Positions 50,530 through 60,968 of a DNA stretch of 64,000 bases are shown piece by piece. A program made the position numbers and the translations under genes. Numbering within the stretch: position 1 is the stretch's first letter; the number at the start of each line of letters is the position of its first letter. Source of the DNA: Trichomonas tenax (Eukaryota > Parabasalia > Trichomonadida > Trichomonadidae); the NCBI GenBank assembly GCA_023091735.1, contig JALKBU010000074.1, forward strand, positions 29,636-93,635. The letters are read 5' to 3'. The notes under the pieces are model-generated. The model had not been told where the DNA came from. It made no database searches and saw only the letters and a program-made list of their open reading frames with translations.

Positions 50530-51714
50530 ATGACGAAGAAAATTTGGTACGCACCAAATCGCATGGAAGCCTACAATCAGAGAGAGATTGATGCTGTTGT
50601 AGCCGCACTGAACGATGGTTGGCTTTCCCCAGGTCCTAGAACTGAAGAGTTCGAAAAGAAAATTAGCCAAATTTTCGGAAAGAAATACGGTCTTTTCGTT
50701 AATAGTGGATCATCCGCCAATATGCTCGCTGTTATCTGTGCTGGAGTAGGTCCTGGCGTTGAAGTTGTTACACCAGCCTGCACATTTTCAACAACTGTTG
50801 CTCCTTTAGTTCAAAATGGCGCCACAGTGAAGTTCTGTGACATTGCCCCACAGTGTTACGTTCCAACTGTCGAGCAGGTTATGGCTGAAGTCACAGCAAA
50901 CACAAAAGTTATTATGATACCGAACTTACTCGGCAACAAGATTGATTGGGCTTCTTTGAAGGCTGAACTCCTCAAGAAGAGCCGCAGCGACATCATTCTC
51001 ATCGAAGACTCTTGCGACACAATCACACATACAGATGAAACTGATATCGCAACATGCTCCTTCTATTCGTCACACATCATCACAGCTGGTGGTACCGGTG
51101 GTATTGTCATGTTCAATGACAAGAAACAGTACAACAAAGCCCTCCGTATACGTGATTGGGGTCGTGCTGGAAATAACGACGAATCAATTTCCGAGAGATT
51201 CAATCACGGCCTCCTTGGTGATGTGCAGTATGACTGGAAGTTCCTTTATGTCGAATTTGGATACAACTTCAAGGCCTGCGAGATGAACGCCGCCTTCGGC
51301 TTAGCACAGCTTGAAAAGCTCCCAATATTCGAGAAGATCCGCCACGACCTTTTCAATAGATATATGCACAATCTTCAGAATGATGAGTACACTTCTAAGT
51401 ACTACAAGTTCCCAATCATCAAACCAGAGATCCTCCTTCTCGCCCTCCCACTTGAGTGCCCACACAGAATGGAGCTTCTCACATATCTCGAGGATCACCA
51501 AATCCAGACAAGAGTTGCGATGGCTGGCAACATTCTCCGCCACCCAATCTACATGAAGCAGTTCCCAGAGGAGGCTAAGAGATCATTCCCAGAGGCAGAT
51601 ATCGTCATGAAGAATGGCTTCCTCATTGGCTGCCATCACGGATTGACAGAGGCCGACGTCGACCGTGTTTGCAAGGTCTTGAGTGACTTCGCTAAGGAGC
51701 ATCTCGGAATGTAA
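50530..51714 (+). CDS. DegT/DnrJ/EryC1/StrS-family PLP enzyme, 3-dehydratase-like (His in place of Lys)
   Basis: 394 residues from ATG 50530; an in-frame TTG at 50491 is not preferred because it would overlap the promoter. Family blocks: the GWLSPGPRTEEFEKK start, VNSGSSANMLA (phosphate-binding), a TPACTFSTT motif, EDSCDTI, and CSFYSSHIITAGGTGGIV. At the position of the Schiff-base lysine stands His182, as in ColD and the E1/RfbH 3-dehydratases that remove the C3 hydroxyl of nucleotide-4-keto sugars using PLP or PMP. This predicts a deoxysugar step rather than transamination. The gene is richer in GC and C-ending codons than its neighbours. The family is mainly bacterial, so lateral transfer is likely. 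Confidence 0.85.
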   Translation: MTKKIWYAPNRMEAYNQREIDAVVAALNDGWLSPGPRTEEFEKKISQIFGKKYGLFVNSGSSANMLAVICAGVGPGVEVVTPACTFSTTVAPLVQNGATVKFCDIAPQCYVPTVEQVMAEVTANTKVIMIPNLLGNKIDWASLKAELLKKSRSDIILIEDSCDTITHTDETDIATCSFYSSHIITAGGTGGIVMFNDKKQYNKALRIRDWGRAGNNDESISERFNHGLLGDVQYDWKFLYVEFGYNFKACEMNAAFGLAQLEKLPIFEKIRHDLFNRYMHNLQNDEYTSKYYKFPIIKPEILLLALPLECPHRMELLTYLEDHQIQTRVAMAGNILRHPIYMKQFPEEAKRSFPEADIVMKNGFLIGCHHGLTEADVDRVCKVLSDFAKEHLGM

Positions 51715-52590
51715 CAAAATATTAGTTGTCGTAAATATTAAATCAACGAATAAAATAAACCGAGTTCTCTAAAGCGGCCCCTTTGTATTAAGTTTACGAA
51801 TTTTTAATTTATGCATTTAAATAGTTGGGTACAGCAAAATTGACATTGATTGTGACCCAAGCAAAGGAACTAAAATATGAAAAGATTCAAAGTTTAAGGT
51901 ATTATCAAAAAAATCTTTGAACTAACATCAAATTTATTTATTTATCGCATGCTTATGTACAACAGACCCATTTTATACAATATCCATCCCTCAATTTTGG
52001 GAATCGGTGAATTTCAAATTTAAAATCCAATTTTTGACAAAAAATAACTATCCACGTTGTTCTTTTGATTTATTTGAAATCAAATCGATGTGAATAGATC
52101 TGGAAAACAATTTTGTTCCAATATCCGAGTCAGACAAAAGTAACAGAATTTATGGCAAATCGACAAATTTAAAAGAATGGGGAAAAAATGTTATGCGCGC
52201 AAATCAAACATCCTAACCCAAGGTAATATTTAACCTTATTTATTAGTTTCAAATGTTTACGAACTTAGAATGGAAATCAATTATTTACATGAATGAGATT
52301 AGTAACTGCTTGATTTGCAATATAGTGAAGAAATGATGAGGATTTGCAAGCCATTTTATTATGAATTGAAGCTTAATATAACCTTAAATTAGTACATTTA
52401 TCGACTCTTGACATTTTTTAAAATTTAAATAATGAATCGCAACTAATTCTTCTGCAGTGAGTTAATGACCAGATGCAATCAATACTTCTCTTGTTCTTTC
52501 ATTGTGAATCATCTTTATCCATATAAAAATGTGACATTTTATTGATGTTTAATACAATAAGTATTTTGTTAAATTGCATTACTCATATAC
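51715..52590. other. AT-rich spacer
   Basis: No feature recognised. Confidence 0.4.
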
Positions 52591-53046
52591 GTGCTAGCAT
52601 TGATATATACCGTGCATTTGTTGCATATCAGTGTCGATGTTAATGTATTACAAGTTCTGAAGAAACTCGATATTATTCGTTATAAATATCACATTTATCC
52701 AGAAGAGTTAAAGTTGATGCTTACCAGAAACGACTCCTTCATTAATATTCAAGGTAATTCATTTGTTTATAATGCAAAGCTTAAAACGTTTGAGATTAAA
52801 CAAGAATTGATTAAAAATGAAACTAAAGTTCACTCTAAACATGACACTAAATTCATCAAGAAGCAAGTCTTAATGAGTCATAAAGTATGGCATGATTTTA
52901 AGAACTGGACAATGCCAGACTATCCAGAATTATTTTTCCTTACTCCTAAGATGTTGATTGATATTACAGACAAGTGCACACTGTTGATTACTGTAGATAT
53001 AGCATTTTGGACCATTTTCTTAATAATACTCTGTCCCAACTATTGA
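52591..53046 (+). pseudogene. Unidentified open fragment without start codon
   Basis: 151 codons beginning at GTG with no ATG near the 5' end, a hydrophobic start (LALIYTVHLLHI) and a hydrophobic end (IAFWTIFLIILC). The middle (KVWHDFKNWTMPDYPELFFL) looks coding. It may be a remnant of a membrane or glycan gene of the adjacent cluster. Not recognised. Confidence 0.3.
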
Positions 53047-53730
53047 ATGAAAGATTAATTTTGCAATATTTGTATATGTTTCCTTGAAGATTTAAGGTGT
53101 TATAAATATGAAGGTTTTGAAAACAATGCGATTGTCTTCAAGCACAACGAATAGATTTATGTTCAGGAAATCTTTCTTCTAATATAAAAATATCTAAAAT
53201 AAAATAATTTGAAGCAGAAATCATTCAATTTATAAACGTGACGGAGGTTTGCTCGAACTTTTTCTGTTATATATTCTATATGTAAGATGCATTTCCGCAA
53301 ATCAGGCCAAAATAATTTTGTTCAAAAATGATTTTTGTGTAAACTGGATTTCAAAAGTCTATGAGGTCTCTCAAAAGAAGTTTGCTCCAGAGTTCTGTAA
53401 CGCAGCTTATTTCTCGTCGAATATTGAATATTTTAAGAAACTAAATCGGAGGAATGGATTAATAATATGTTCTCTACATACATTCGAGTTAGGCCCTCGC
53501 CTCGCCCGAATTTTTTGACAGGCGAAAAAAAGCAAAGCATAAAGATGTCCCATTTCCAATGGTCTGGAGAGTTCGAGGACCAGGGAGAAGACCACATTCA
53601 ATTTTTTGCAGGGGCGAATAATTATTTTCTTGAGTTCCCCTTTTATGATTTTTCGTAAAGTTTCAGAAGATGAAAAAACGAAGTCATAATAAATATCTTT
53701 TACTTCTTATATCTATCGTTTAAACATCAT
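53047..53730. other. Spacer with coding-like fragment
   Basis: 53249-53518 reads NDFCVNWISKVYEVSQKKFA and onward without an ATG, ending at a stop; an overlapping frame continues to 53658. Probably a decayed gene, family unknown. Confidence 0.3.
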
Positions 53731-55149
53731 TTACTTGCCTATGGCAACATATGCGAGACGGTGCTCTTTAAGAGGCCACAAACCAATGCCAATTGATTTA
53801 GCTTCTTTGTTGAGAACATATTCTTCTTGGGCCTTCTTCAAGCCTTTGATAAGCTGACAGAACTCGCAAAGAATGTTGTTCTGATTAACGCAAAAGAAAA
53901 TTCCCATTCCTTTGTCATTAGAGTACAAACATGAACTTGGAACAGTGCTGATTTCTTGATGATACTTCTTTGATATCTTCATCGCGCGATCTTTCATGAC
54001 TTCATTCGATTCCAATGGATTAAGTTTGTGATTGGTGCGGACAGCATTAATGTTAAAGAATATAACGTTGAGAAGCATTTCATACTGCATCTGTGGTTTC
54101 AATGGTCTAAGTTCTGGCAAAATTCCGTTTTCTTTCTTCTTTCCAAGCAAAATGACTGTCGTGTAGAAGTTTCTGATTTCAAATGATGACACAAGGAGAG
54201 TATCGGCTTCTTTGAACCTAACATCATTCTGCGTCTTCTCGTTGTTGATGGTATCATCGAAAAGTCTGTTGATAATGTTCACGTATTCGCGAATTGGTGT
54301 TGATTGATTCTGTGTAAAAACAAAAAGATGATCATAATAAGAATTGAAATCATAGAAGTCCAATTTATCAATCTTATTGCTCGAAAGGATGATTCTCCTG
54401 TGCTTCTCCATGAAGATGCTGATTGTGGTTGGATCAGATGAGAGTTTCGGCAATTTTGCGTTTTCGCGTTTTCTGTTGATGAACGCTTCGATGAGCATTT
54501 GAATTTGAGCTGCGTCGGAGTCGCACGGTATCAGGTAGTCGTTAGTCTTGTTAATTGGCTTCTTTCTTTTATTGCCTGTAGAATCAACTTTAAGAGGAGG
54601 GGAGTGCTGCAGTTTTTTAGCCGGAGAAGATTTTGCTGATTTTGCTTCGATGACAACTGATTTTTCTTTCTTTTTTTCAGCTTTAGATTCATTAGAAGTA
54701 GAAGCTTTGTCCTTTTTCGCATGTTTAGCGTCTGTTAAAGTCTCTTCTTTGGCCTTATTCACTGGTTTTGGATCGATTGAGAAACTTTTGACATTTTCAA
54801 ATTTAAGATTTGATAATTCGTCTGAAATAAAAAGTGCGGCAATGGAATTTATTTCTTGTAAGATTGCAATGCCAATTTTCGTCATAGATTGAGATTTGAA
54901 ATTAAATGTCAATCCTGAATGAATTAGTGTCTGTTGAATGATAACATTCCATAATTTCATATCATCTGTAGCTGTTTCTGTTATTGGAACTCGAAAATAT
55001 AGTTTTTTGTTTTTGATGTTATTATTTTCATTGTAATCATGAATTTTTTCATTTGCGAGTTTGCAGAGATCGGTATCCAACGTCAGCTCCTTCATTCCTT
55101 TGCGGAACATTTTGTTTATAAAGTTAAAAATTCCATTCGGAAAATCCAT
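53731..55149 (-). CDS. Unidentified protein with charged linker
   Basis: 472 residues. N-terminal region 1-120, then a Lys/Ser/Glu-rich low-complexity stretch (about 125-205, with NKRKKP), then a conserved-looking C-terminal half. Residues about 360-470 (MLLNVIFFNINAVRTNHKLN, PLESNEVMKDRAMKISKKYH, and final SIGIGLWPLKEHRLAYVAIG) faintly resemble a CAP/SCP-like fold (L.NxxR...L.PL, A, final IGIG.W...V). No signal peptide is seen, so an extracellular CAP protein is doubtful. The coding strand reads AAACGTCAA directly before the ATG. Confidence 0.6.
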   Translation of the reverse strand: MDFPNGIFNFINKMFRKGMKELTLDTDLCKLANEKIHDYNENNNIKNKKLYFRVPITETATDDMKLWNVIIQQTLIHSGLTFNFKSQSMTKIGIAILQEINSIAALFISDELSNLKFENVKSFSIDPKPVNKAKEETLTDAKHAKKDKASTSNESKAEKKKEKSVVIEAKSAKSSPAKKLQHSPPLKVDSTGNKRKKPINKTNDYLIPCDSDAAQIQMLIEAFINRKRENAKLPKLSSDPTTISIFMEKHRRIILSSNKIDKLDFYDFNSYYDHLFVFTQNQSTPIREYVNIINRLFDDTINNEKTQNDVRFKEADTLLVSSFEIRNFYTTVILLGKKKENGILPELRPLKPQMQYEMLLNVIFFNINAVRTNHKLNPLESNEVMKDRAMKISKKYHQEISTVPSSCLYSNDKGMGIFFCVNQNNILCEFCQLIKGLKKAQEEYVLNKEAKSIGIGLWPLKEHRLAYVAIGK

Positions 55150-55383
55150 TTGACGTTTACATACCCCCTCTTAATTTTTAAAGACCCTTCTTAATTGGAT
55201 TGTCGAAAATGAAATATTTTTCTTAAATGAATATTTCGAAGCATGGGCCCTTAGCAGACCTTTTTTGTCATTTGAGGATTTATATTATTCGTTATTGATA
55301 TCGAAATAACAAAATTTTAGATATAAATAACAATGGTAAAAAATTTAATATAAACAAACATACAAATAGAATTAATTATAAAA
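55150..55383. other. Spacer between two same-strand genes
   Basis: GACGTTTACAT next to the 55149 start is a box variant. Otherwise nothing. Confidence 0.35.
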
Positions 55384-56733
55384 TTACTCATCCTGGGAGT
55401 TGGCAATCATCCACTCTTTGATGTTCTTCATTTTGACTTCGATCTCTTTATCAGGATCATCATCATAAAGGTCCAAAAAGTCATCGAAAGAGATTCCTTC
55501 TCTGATTGAATGCCAAACGTGTGGATATTGATCATTCGGTGATATAGAGATAACTCTGTCAATGGCAATGACCATTCTGTTGGATAGCACGTTATCGTTC
55601 GCTTCGGTGGTAAATGAAATCATTTTCGTGAAAAAATGCAAATTCAAAAAATTAAAATTCTCGGTTGTAATCGAGCGCAATAGCCGTGTATACAATGAAA
55701 ATATGGCTTTTCTTAAGTCAAATCCTGCATTTTCTATATATTTTTCCATTCTAAATATAAATCCTAAAATAATGAAATTTTCAGTGAAAACTGGTGAATC
55801 ACTCAAAATCACGAACATTTTGAAGATAGAAACTCTGTGCTTTGCTGTTGAAATGTCACGAATTTTGTCGAAAATCAACTTTAGATTAATAGTCTCATAG
55901 TAAAGACCTTTTTCCGACATAAAAACAATGAAATCTATGATATGAGCGTGTGTTTTCATGTTATCTGTCTCCAAAAGAGGAGAAAATGATTGCCAAAATG
56001 TTTCATTCAATAAATCACGTGATGCAATGGTTTTGAAGATAGATATTGATGATCTAACGACAGCTGAATCGATATCAGGTCGTGCAATTGTAGATAAAAG
56101 AAATTTTGAAATTTTTAAAGTTTCTTCTTCTTCGAGATAATGATTCACTAAAGAGTTGAAAACATTAAAAACGTGTGTGGAAACTTTTGAGTCGAATATT
56201 GGAATTAATTTAAGTATATTGACGAGAATTTGAATTGTTTCTTCCTCAATTTGTGTGTTTTCTAGTGAAAACTCTAAAATATCGTATACTTCATCGATGT
56301 AAAGAAGAATTTCGTTCTGAGAAATGGCTGATATTAAACTAGAAAGTAAATTTTTTGATAAATAAAACTCAAATAATGACTGAGAAGACGAAATGATGAT
56401 GTGAATCAATGAAGCGCATAATTTCTTTGTCTGTGCATCATTAGATTCATAGAATAAATTAATTATTTCGAGAAATCGAATTTGAAATTTGTCTGAATTA
56501 TCAATATTTTGTGGATTTGTACATAACATCGTATTGACATGCTCGAGTTGCTTGTTTATCGATCCATTTGAATAGTATTCGTCGAAGTTTGAATCGAATT
56601 CATTCAATATTCGATAATTTTCTTCGCTTTCTTGGCTGAAATCCTTTATAACAGGATTCGCTATCACTTCAACGATCTTTAAATCTTTGCTTTGAGGACT
56701 TGTTAAGTCCTTATAAAGCATAAAACAATACAA
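55384..56733 (-). CDS. Helical armadillo-like protein, unknown function
   Basis: 449 residues, almost entirely amphipathic helices (for example NLLSSLISAISQNEILLYID, and RPDIDSAVVRSSISIFKTIA), consistent with ARM/HEAT repeats from about 60 to 400. The C-terminus is acidic (FLDLYDDDPDKEIEV) and ends in a last helix. It is similar in style to the fragment at 42066-42628, but I cannot show homology by eye. The promoter on the coding strand has AAAAAAGTGACC about 10-20 bp before the ATG, with TTTACATGTCA-type sites about 110 bp away. Confidence 0.65.
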   Translation of the reverse strand: MYCFMLYKDLTSPQSKDLKIVEVIANPVIKDFSQESEENYRILNEFDSNFDEYYSNGSINKQLEHVNTMLCTNPQNIDNSDKFQIRFLEIINLFYESNDAQTKKLCASLIHIIISSSQSLFEFYLSKNLLSSLISAISQNEILLYIDEVYDILEFSLENTQIEEETIQILVNILKLIPIFDSKVSTHVFNVFNSLVNHYLEEEETLKISKFLLSTIARPDIDSAVVRSSISIFKTIASRDLLNETFWQSFSPLLETDNMKTHAHIIDFIVFMSEKGLYYETINLKLIFDKIRDISTAKHRVSIFKMFVILSDSPVFTENFIILGFIFRMEKYIENAGFDLRKAIFSLYTRLLRSITTENFNFLNLHFFTKMISFTTEANDNVLSNRMVIAIDRVISISPNDQYPHVWHSIREGISFDDFLDLYDDDPDKEIEVKMKNIKEWMIANSQDE

Positions 56734-57257
56734 ATTTTAGAGGTCACTTTTTTCTCTCAAAATTCATTTACATGATAAAATTTTATATTTACAAGGCATT
56801 TTCCAAAAATTGCATTGTCACATTTGGAAAATGCCAAATTTACATGTCATTTTTGAAACTTTGCCTTTTTCATTAGTAAATTCAGTCTCTCTAGCAACCG
56901 AAAGCTATTAAGAAAGTAATTGAATAAAATGCGGTGGTTAAGCAAATGTTTTTCGAGATATAACTATATCAAGATTATTTTGATGATTATCTCATTTTTG
57001 AGAATAAAAACTGAGGAACTGCAATTATGTTATATAATTGATAGTAAATATTGGCTATAATGCATCTTTAAACATTTTATTGAAATTTCATGGTAGATCA
57101 TTTCATCAAACTTTTCATCATTGAATACCATGGATTTTCTTGGTTGTGATTAATCACCCATGATTTGGTATACTAATGAATTGATTTAAAGATATCAACA
57201 TGAATAGAAATGAAGGATGTTAATAAAACAAACAATTTTTTATAAGTCTAAAACATT
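56734..57257. other. Upstream region with promoter module
   Basis: See the entry at 56743-56849. 56860-57257 shows nothing. Confidence 0.4.
56743..56849 (-). promoter_or_regulatory. Promoter module with 13-bp inverted repeat
   Basis: GTCACTTTTTT at 56743-56753 lies next to the start at 56733. Further out is a perfect inverted repeat, GGCATTTTCCAAA (56795-56807) and TTTGGAAAATGCC (56823-56835), enclosing GCATTGTCACA, followed by TTTACATGTCA at 56839-56849. Confidence 0.5.
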
Positions 57258-60200
57258 TCAGTTCTTTCGCTGACAAGATAATATGATTTTCTGTGCTGCT
57301 GTGCGAATTTCCAATGACTGTGAGTCTGTTAACTTCACCATGAGACCAATAACAAAGAAAATATGCCCTTGCGTGTGGAATCCTCCAATATTGAATATTC
57401 TATCATCAGTGTGAATATTAATAATCCTATCGAGTAAATTGATCATTCCAGAGTATCTATTCTTTGGCAATATCGATCCTAAAGCTTTCTCTTCTGATAT
57501 AATAAGTTCCACTTGTTCTTTCAATGAGTCGTAAACGAAATCTTTCGTTGCGTTTGCAAATGATAATTTCGAATCTGAAACTCCATCATTGCAAATGTTT
57601 TCAAAGAAAGCCGCAACAACATCAACAGATCCCAAACTTAAATATATAGAGAAAGCAGAAGGAGAAATAAACTCCATGTAAGGGATCGATCTGCTAATTA
57701 CAATATCCCTAAATTCATCGAATCTTCTTCCCAAGTCAACGAATCTTCTCACGTTGATATTTTTGACGAAGAAGGACGATAAATTGATTGGAAACTCAAA
57801 CATTTTCTTCAAACATGACACACAATCTGTTGATGGCAATAAAACTAAGAAAATTGGTAAAACTAACTCTAAGCATCGGCATCTGTTTTCTTCGTTAAAT
57901 GATTTCGTGTATAAAGTTTCAATAACTTCGAAGCATTTCGTTGTCAAAGGTTGGTGTCTTATTGAGAACAAAGAGAGAATCATTTGGACTAAGAATGACA
58001 TTCTTTCAATTGTTAAATCATGCAATTGACAAATAGTGTTCAAAGAAACGTGGGTTGCAAGATTTAAGAATGGTTTATCGACTTGAAATGTGCAGAAAAC
58101 ATCAAGAATTCCAAGCCAAACAGCGAATTCACCATCATCTATGATATTTGCAATCTTTGGAAGAATTTCTGAAACAACGTTTGCTGATCCTTGCATAATT
58201 GTGTCTGACAAGTTCTTGCAATAGTTTCTCACTATTCTGTCGATTGATTTTGTTACTGCTGAGTTTAGTGATCTGTCGTTGTTGTTGCAAAGCTGAATGA
58301 AACATTTCATGAAGTCAACACAGCGATTTCCTAATTCACTTCTTAACGAGAGAGCTTCTGCCGATTTAATGATTAAAGGCATTACTTCCTGATAATTTCC
58401 TAATGAATACAAACATTGGATTCCATTTTGCAGAGCCAATAAAAATGATTCGATTTTGTTCGATAAATCAACTGAATAATCTTGAGCTTCACTATAAATT
58501 TTGTTGAACAGAGGAATGAAAATATCATTGATTACGAAATCATTCAAATTTGTTGGAAATTGAGGAGAAAATGTAGAAACAAGATTGAAAAATGTCTCTA
58601 ATGAAGCAATTCTCACATTTTGTCGTGAATCATGAAAATGTTTCTCTAACGTTTCGAGCAAAATTTTCCATGCATTTTCATGTGCATCGCTGGAAATAGG
58701 AACAATCTCTGATCCAATGTCCCAGAACAAACCAACACCACCAAGAGCAGTGTTGATATCTTCGTCCTGAGAAATATATGAAGAAACAGTAGACATCAAT
58801 ATTTGTATTGAAGAAGGACCAATTAGTTTCATGCAATCTCTGCAAACGTAGTTTAATGTTCTAAATCCATTGTCGATATTTTCTTTGTTGCAGGAGCTCC
58901 AAACGGCTTTGAGTGTTGTTAATATAACTAGCCAATTGTTGTTGATATAATTCGATGTTTCTCCATTCAAGAAGTTAAGCAAACAGGAGAAAGCAGTGAT
59001 CGAAACATCTTTAAATGTAGAACAAGTTGTCATTTGCATGAAATCGAATATAATGCTAGAACTTTCTTTGTTCTTGACCAAAGACTTAGAAACACCGAAG
59101 AACTCAATGACTGCCTGAATTCTGAACTCTTTGGAATCGCATTCGATGAGTTTCTTGAGATGATCGAAATAAAACTTTTCGATTGATGAAACTCGAAAAT
59201 CATTCATTATAAAAATCGTTGAAAGAGTTTTGAGGGGCCAAAAGTTTGCAACTGTCCCTTTGTTCGATATGAAAGAGTTGACCTCACTTTCAGATAAATT
59301 AATGAGAATGTTAAACAACGAAATAAAATGTTCCGTTTGAATTTCTGATGAAAAATCAAATAAATTCGGTGAAATTAATATCAAAGCTTGTGCATCAGCT
59401 GCTGATCTCCTATGTGAAGCTGTGTGATAACATTTTGATATTGTTTCTAAGATCAAAGGCCAAAATTTAACTAATCTATATGTTAAACTTGAAAACAATC
59501 TTGTTATCGAACTCAATGAAATTACGCTCTTCAATGTCAATGGATAAGCAGAAGACTGTGGTAATGAGACCCCACAGAGCGTTGATAATATTCTGTTGAC
59601 AGGATCAGTCATTTGCTGAGCGACGGCGATTTTAACAGCAATTCTAGAAATCTTCATTGATGTCAACAAAGATTGTTGATCTTCTGTTAAATTCACAACT
59701 CTTTGCCATATTGTTTCGAATGAATCAAATATTTGATCGAAGTGCTCCAAATGATGAATGCATTGAGGGATTTGTAGATAAAGAATTTCGATACACGAAT
59801 TGATTATTTTCGACGTAGAAATATTTTTTGGATCATAATTTTCAATCAATGGTTTGTTTCTTCCTGATATAACAATGGAGTTTGTGAAATGTCCCTTAAA
59901 ATTAGCTAAGACAAAATTACATGCTTTCTTTGATAGATTCCCTAAATCCGGTCCATTTATCAATGAAAATTGAATCGAAGAATTCAACAAAAAAGAAATT
60001 GAAAGAGCTGAAAAAGCAACAGGATTCGTGTCTACCATATTAATAAGAGTTGATGTATATTGTTGTGCTTTCGGTGGATTCGTTTGCGATAAGAAAATGA
60101 TGATAAAAGGAACAAATTGCAAATAAATTATATTATCTTTTTGAGGAGCAATATAAGAACATAATTTTGTGATAATTGTGCTATATTCTGTCTGATAAAG

Positions 60201-60968
60201 CGCGAGAATTCTGTGATTTTTATCTAAAATGTATTTCAAAATATCAGGTAAATTGTTTTTCACAATTTCTGTTGATAATTCATTCGAAAAGCAGACAGCC
60301 GACTCATTGTGGAGCACAGAAACTATATCTTTGAGGAATGAAAAGAGAAATAAAATCGAACAATCTGTATTTTCAGAAGTATCAAATTTGTCTGTATATT
60401 TGTTTTTTGCATCGACAGTTAAGTCTTGTGGAACAGAATGAGACGAATTTATTAAATTATGTTGAGATGAAGCCCTTTCGTAAGTGATATCGATTAGTTG
60501 ATATATTGTTGCAATCGAAACTTGTTTAACTATTTCTGCTGTAGAATTTAAAAGCAGCAATGCCCATTTAAAAACGGAGATTCGATCATTTAATCCGCCA
60601 ATCTTTGAAGAAAACAGAGAAAGAGCGATTTGAAGTACTTTCAGACAGAAGTTATCGGAGTTTGACTGTATTTGCTCGGAAACATCTTCGAAAATTAACT
60701 GAATCGCTGGATAATCAATCATTTCGTTCTCTATCAGCAATCTTATTATCGATATTAGGTTCATGTATTCCGCTGATTGTCTTTTCGTCGTCGAAATATC
60801 TTTATATACCGAAATAAATGCCTCATCTTTGTTTTTTATCGAAAAGGAAGACAAATCAGCCGATTTCAGCTGGTAGATCACTTTTTCTATGTTTTTCTTC
60901 GTTGAATCGGATATCGAACCGCTTGCGATACTTCTCAATTCATTCTCAATCTGTTCCCTGATATCCAT
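57258..60968 (-). CDS. MON2-like HEAT-repeat protein (Sec7/BIG-related, no Sec7 domain)
   Basis: 1,236 residues of helical repeats. Residue order resembles MON2: an N-terminal DCB-like region with repeated HEAT helices, and around 740-830 the phrase ALGGVGLFWDIGSEIVPI, then AWKILLETLEKHFHDSRQNV and RIASLETFFNLVSTFSPQFP, matching MON2's late HDS segment (AIGLLWNISD..L..DPRPAVRKSA..TLFSTI). MON2 works with DOP1 at endosome and trans-Golgi membranes in retrograde traffic. It is shorter than yeast and human MON2 (over 1,600). BIG-type GEFs are the alternative but no Sec7 catalytic domain is seen. Five TTGTCAA/TTGACAA copies precede the start. Confidence 0.75.
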   Translation of the reverse strand: MDIREQIENELRSIASGSISDSTKKNIEKVIYQLKSADLSSFSIKNKDEAFISVYKDISTTKRQSAEYMNLISIIRLLIENEMIDYPAIQLIFEDVSEQIQSNSDNFCLKVLQIALSLFSSKIGGLNDRISVFKWALLLLNSTAEIVKQVSIATIYQLIDITYERASSQHNLINSSHSVPQDLTVDAKNKYTDKFDTSENTDCSILFLFSFLKDIVSVLHNESAVCFSNELSTEIVKNNLPDILKYILDKNHRILALYQTEYSTIITKLCSYIAPQKDNIIYLQFVPFIIIFLSQTNPPKAQQYTSTLINMVDTNPVAFSALSISFLLNSSIQFSLINGPDLGNLSKKACNFVLANFKGHFTNSIVISGRNKPLIENYDPKNISTSKIINSCIEILYLQIPQCIHHLEHFDQIFDSFETIWQRVVNLTEDQQSLLTSMKISRIAVKIAVAQQMTDPVNRILSTLCGVSLPQSSAYPLTLKSVISLSSITRLFSSLTYRLVKFWPLILETISKCYHTASHRRSAADAQALILISPNLFDFSSEIQTEHFISLFNILINLSESEVNSFISNKGTVANFWPLKTLSTIFIMNDFRVSSIEKFYFDHLKKLIECDSKEFRIQAVIEFFGVSKSLVKNKESSSIIFDFMQMTTCSTFKDVSITAFSCLLNFLNGETSNYINNNWLVILTTLKAVWSSCNKENIDNGFRTLNYVCRDCMKLIGPSSIQILMSTVSSYISQDEDINTALGGVGLFWDIGSEIVPISSDAHENAWKILLETLEKHFHDSRQNVRIASLETFFNLVSTFSPQFPTNLNDFVINDIFIPLFNKIYSEAQDYSVDLSNKIESFLLALQNGIQCLYSLGNYQEVMPLIIKSAEALSLRSELGNRCVDFMKCFIQLCNNNDRSLNSAVTKSIDRIVRNYCKNLSDTIMQGSANVVSEILPKIANIIDDGEFAVWLGILDVFCTFQVDKPFLNLATHVSLNTICQLHDLTIERMSFLVQMILSLFSIRHQPLTTKCFEVIETLYTKSFNEENRCRCLELVLPIFLVLLPSTDCVSCLKKMFEFPINLSSFFVKNINVRRFVDLGRRFDEFRDIVISRSIPYMEFISPSAFSIYLSLGSVDVVAAFFENICNDGVSDSKLSFANATKDFVYDSLKEQVELIISEEKALGSILPKNRYSGMINLLDRIINIHTDDRIFNIGGFHTQGHIFFVIGLMVKLTDSQSLEIRTAAQKIILSCQRKN

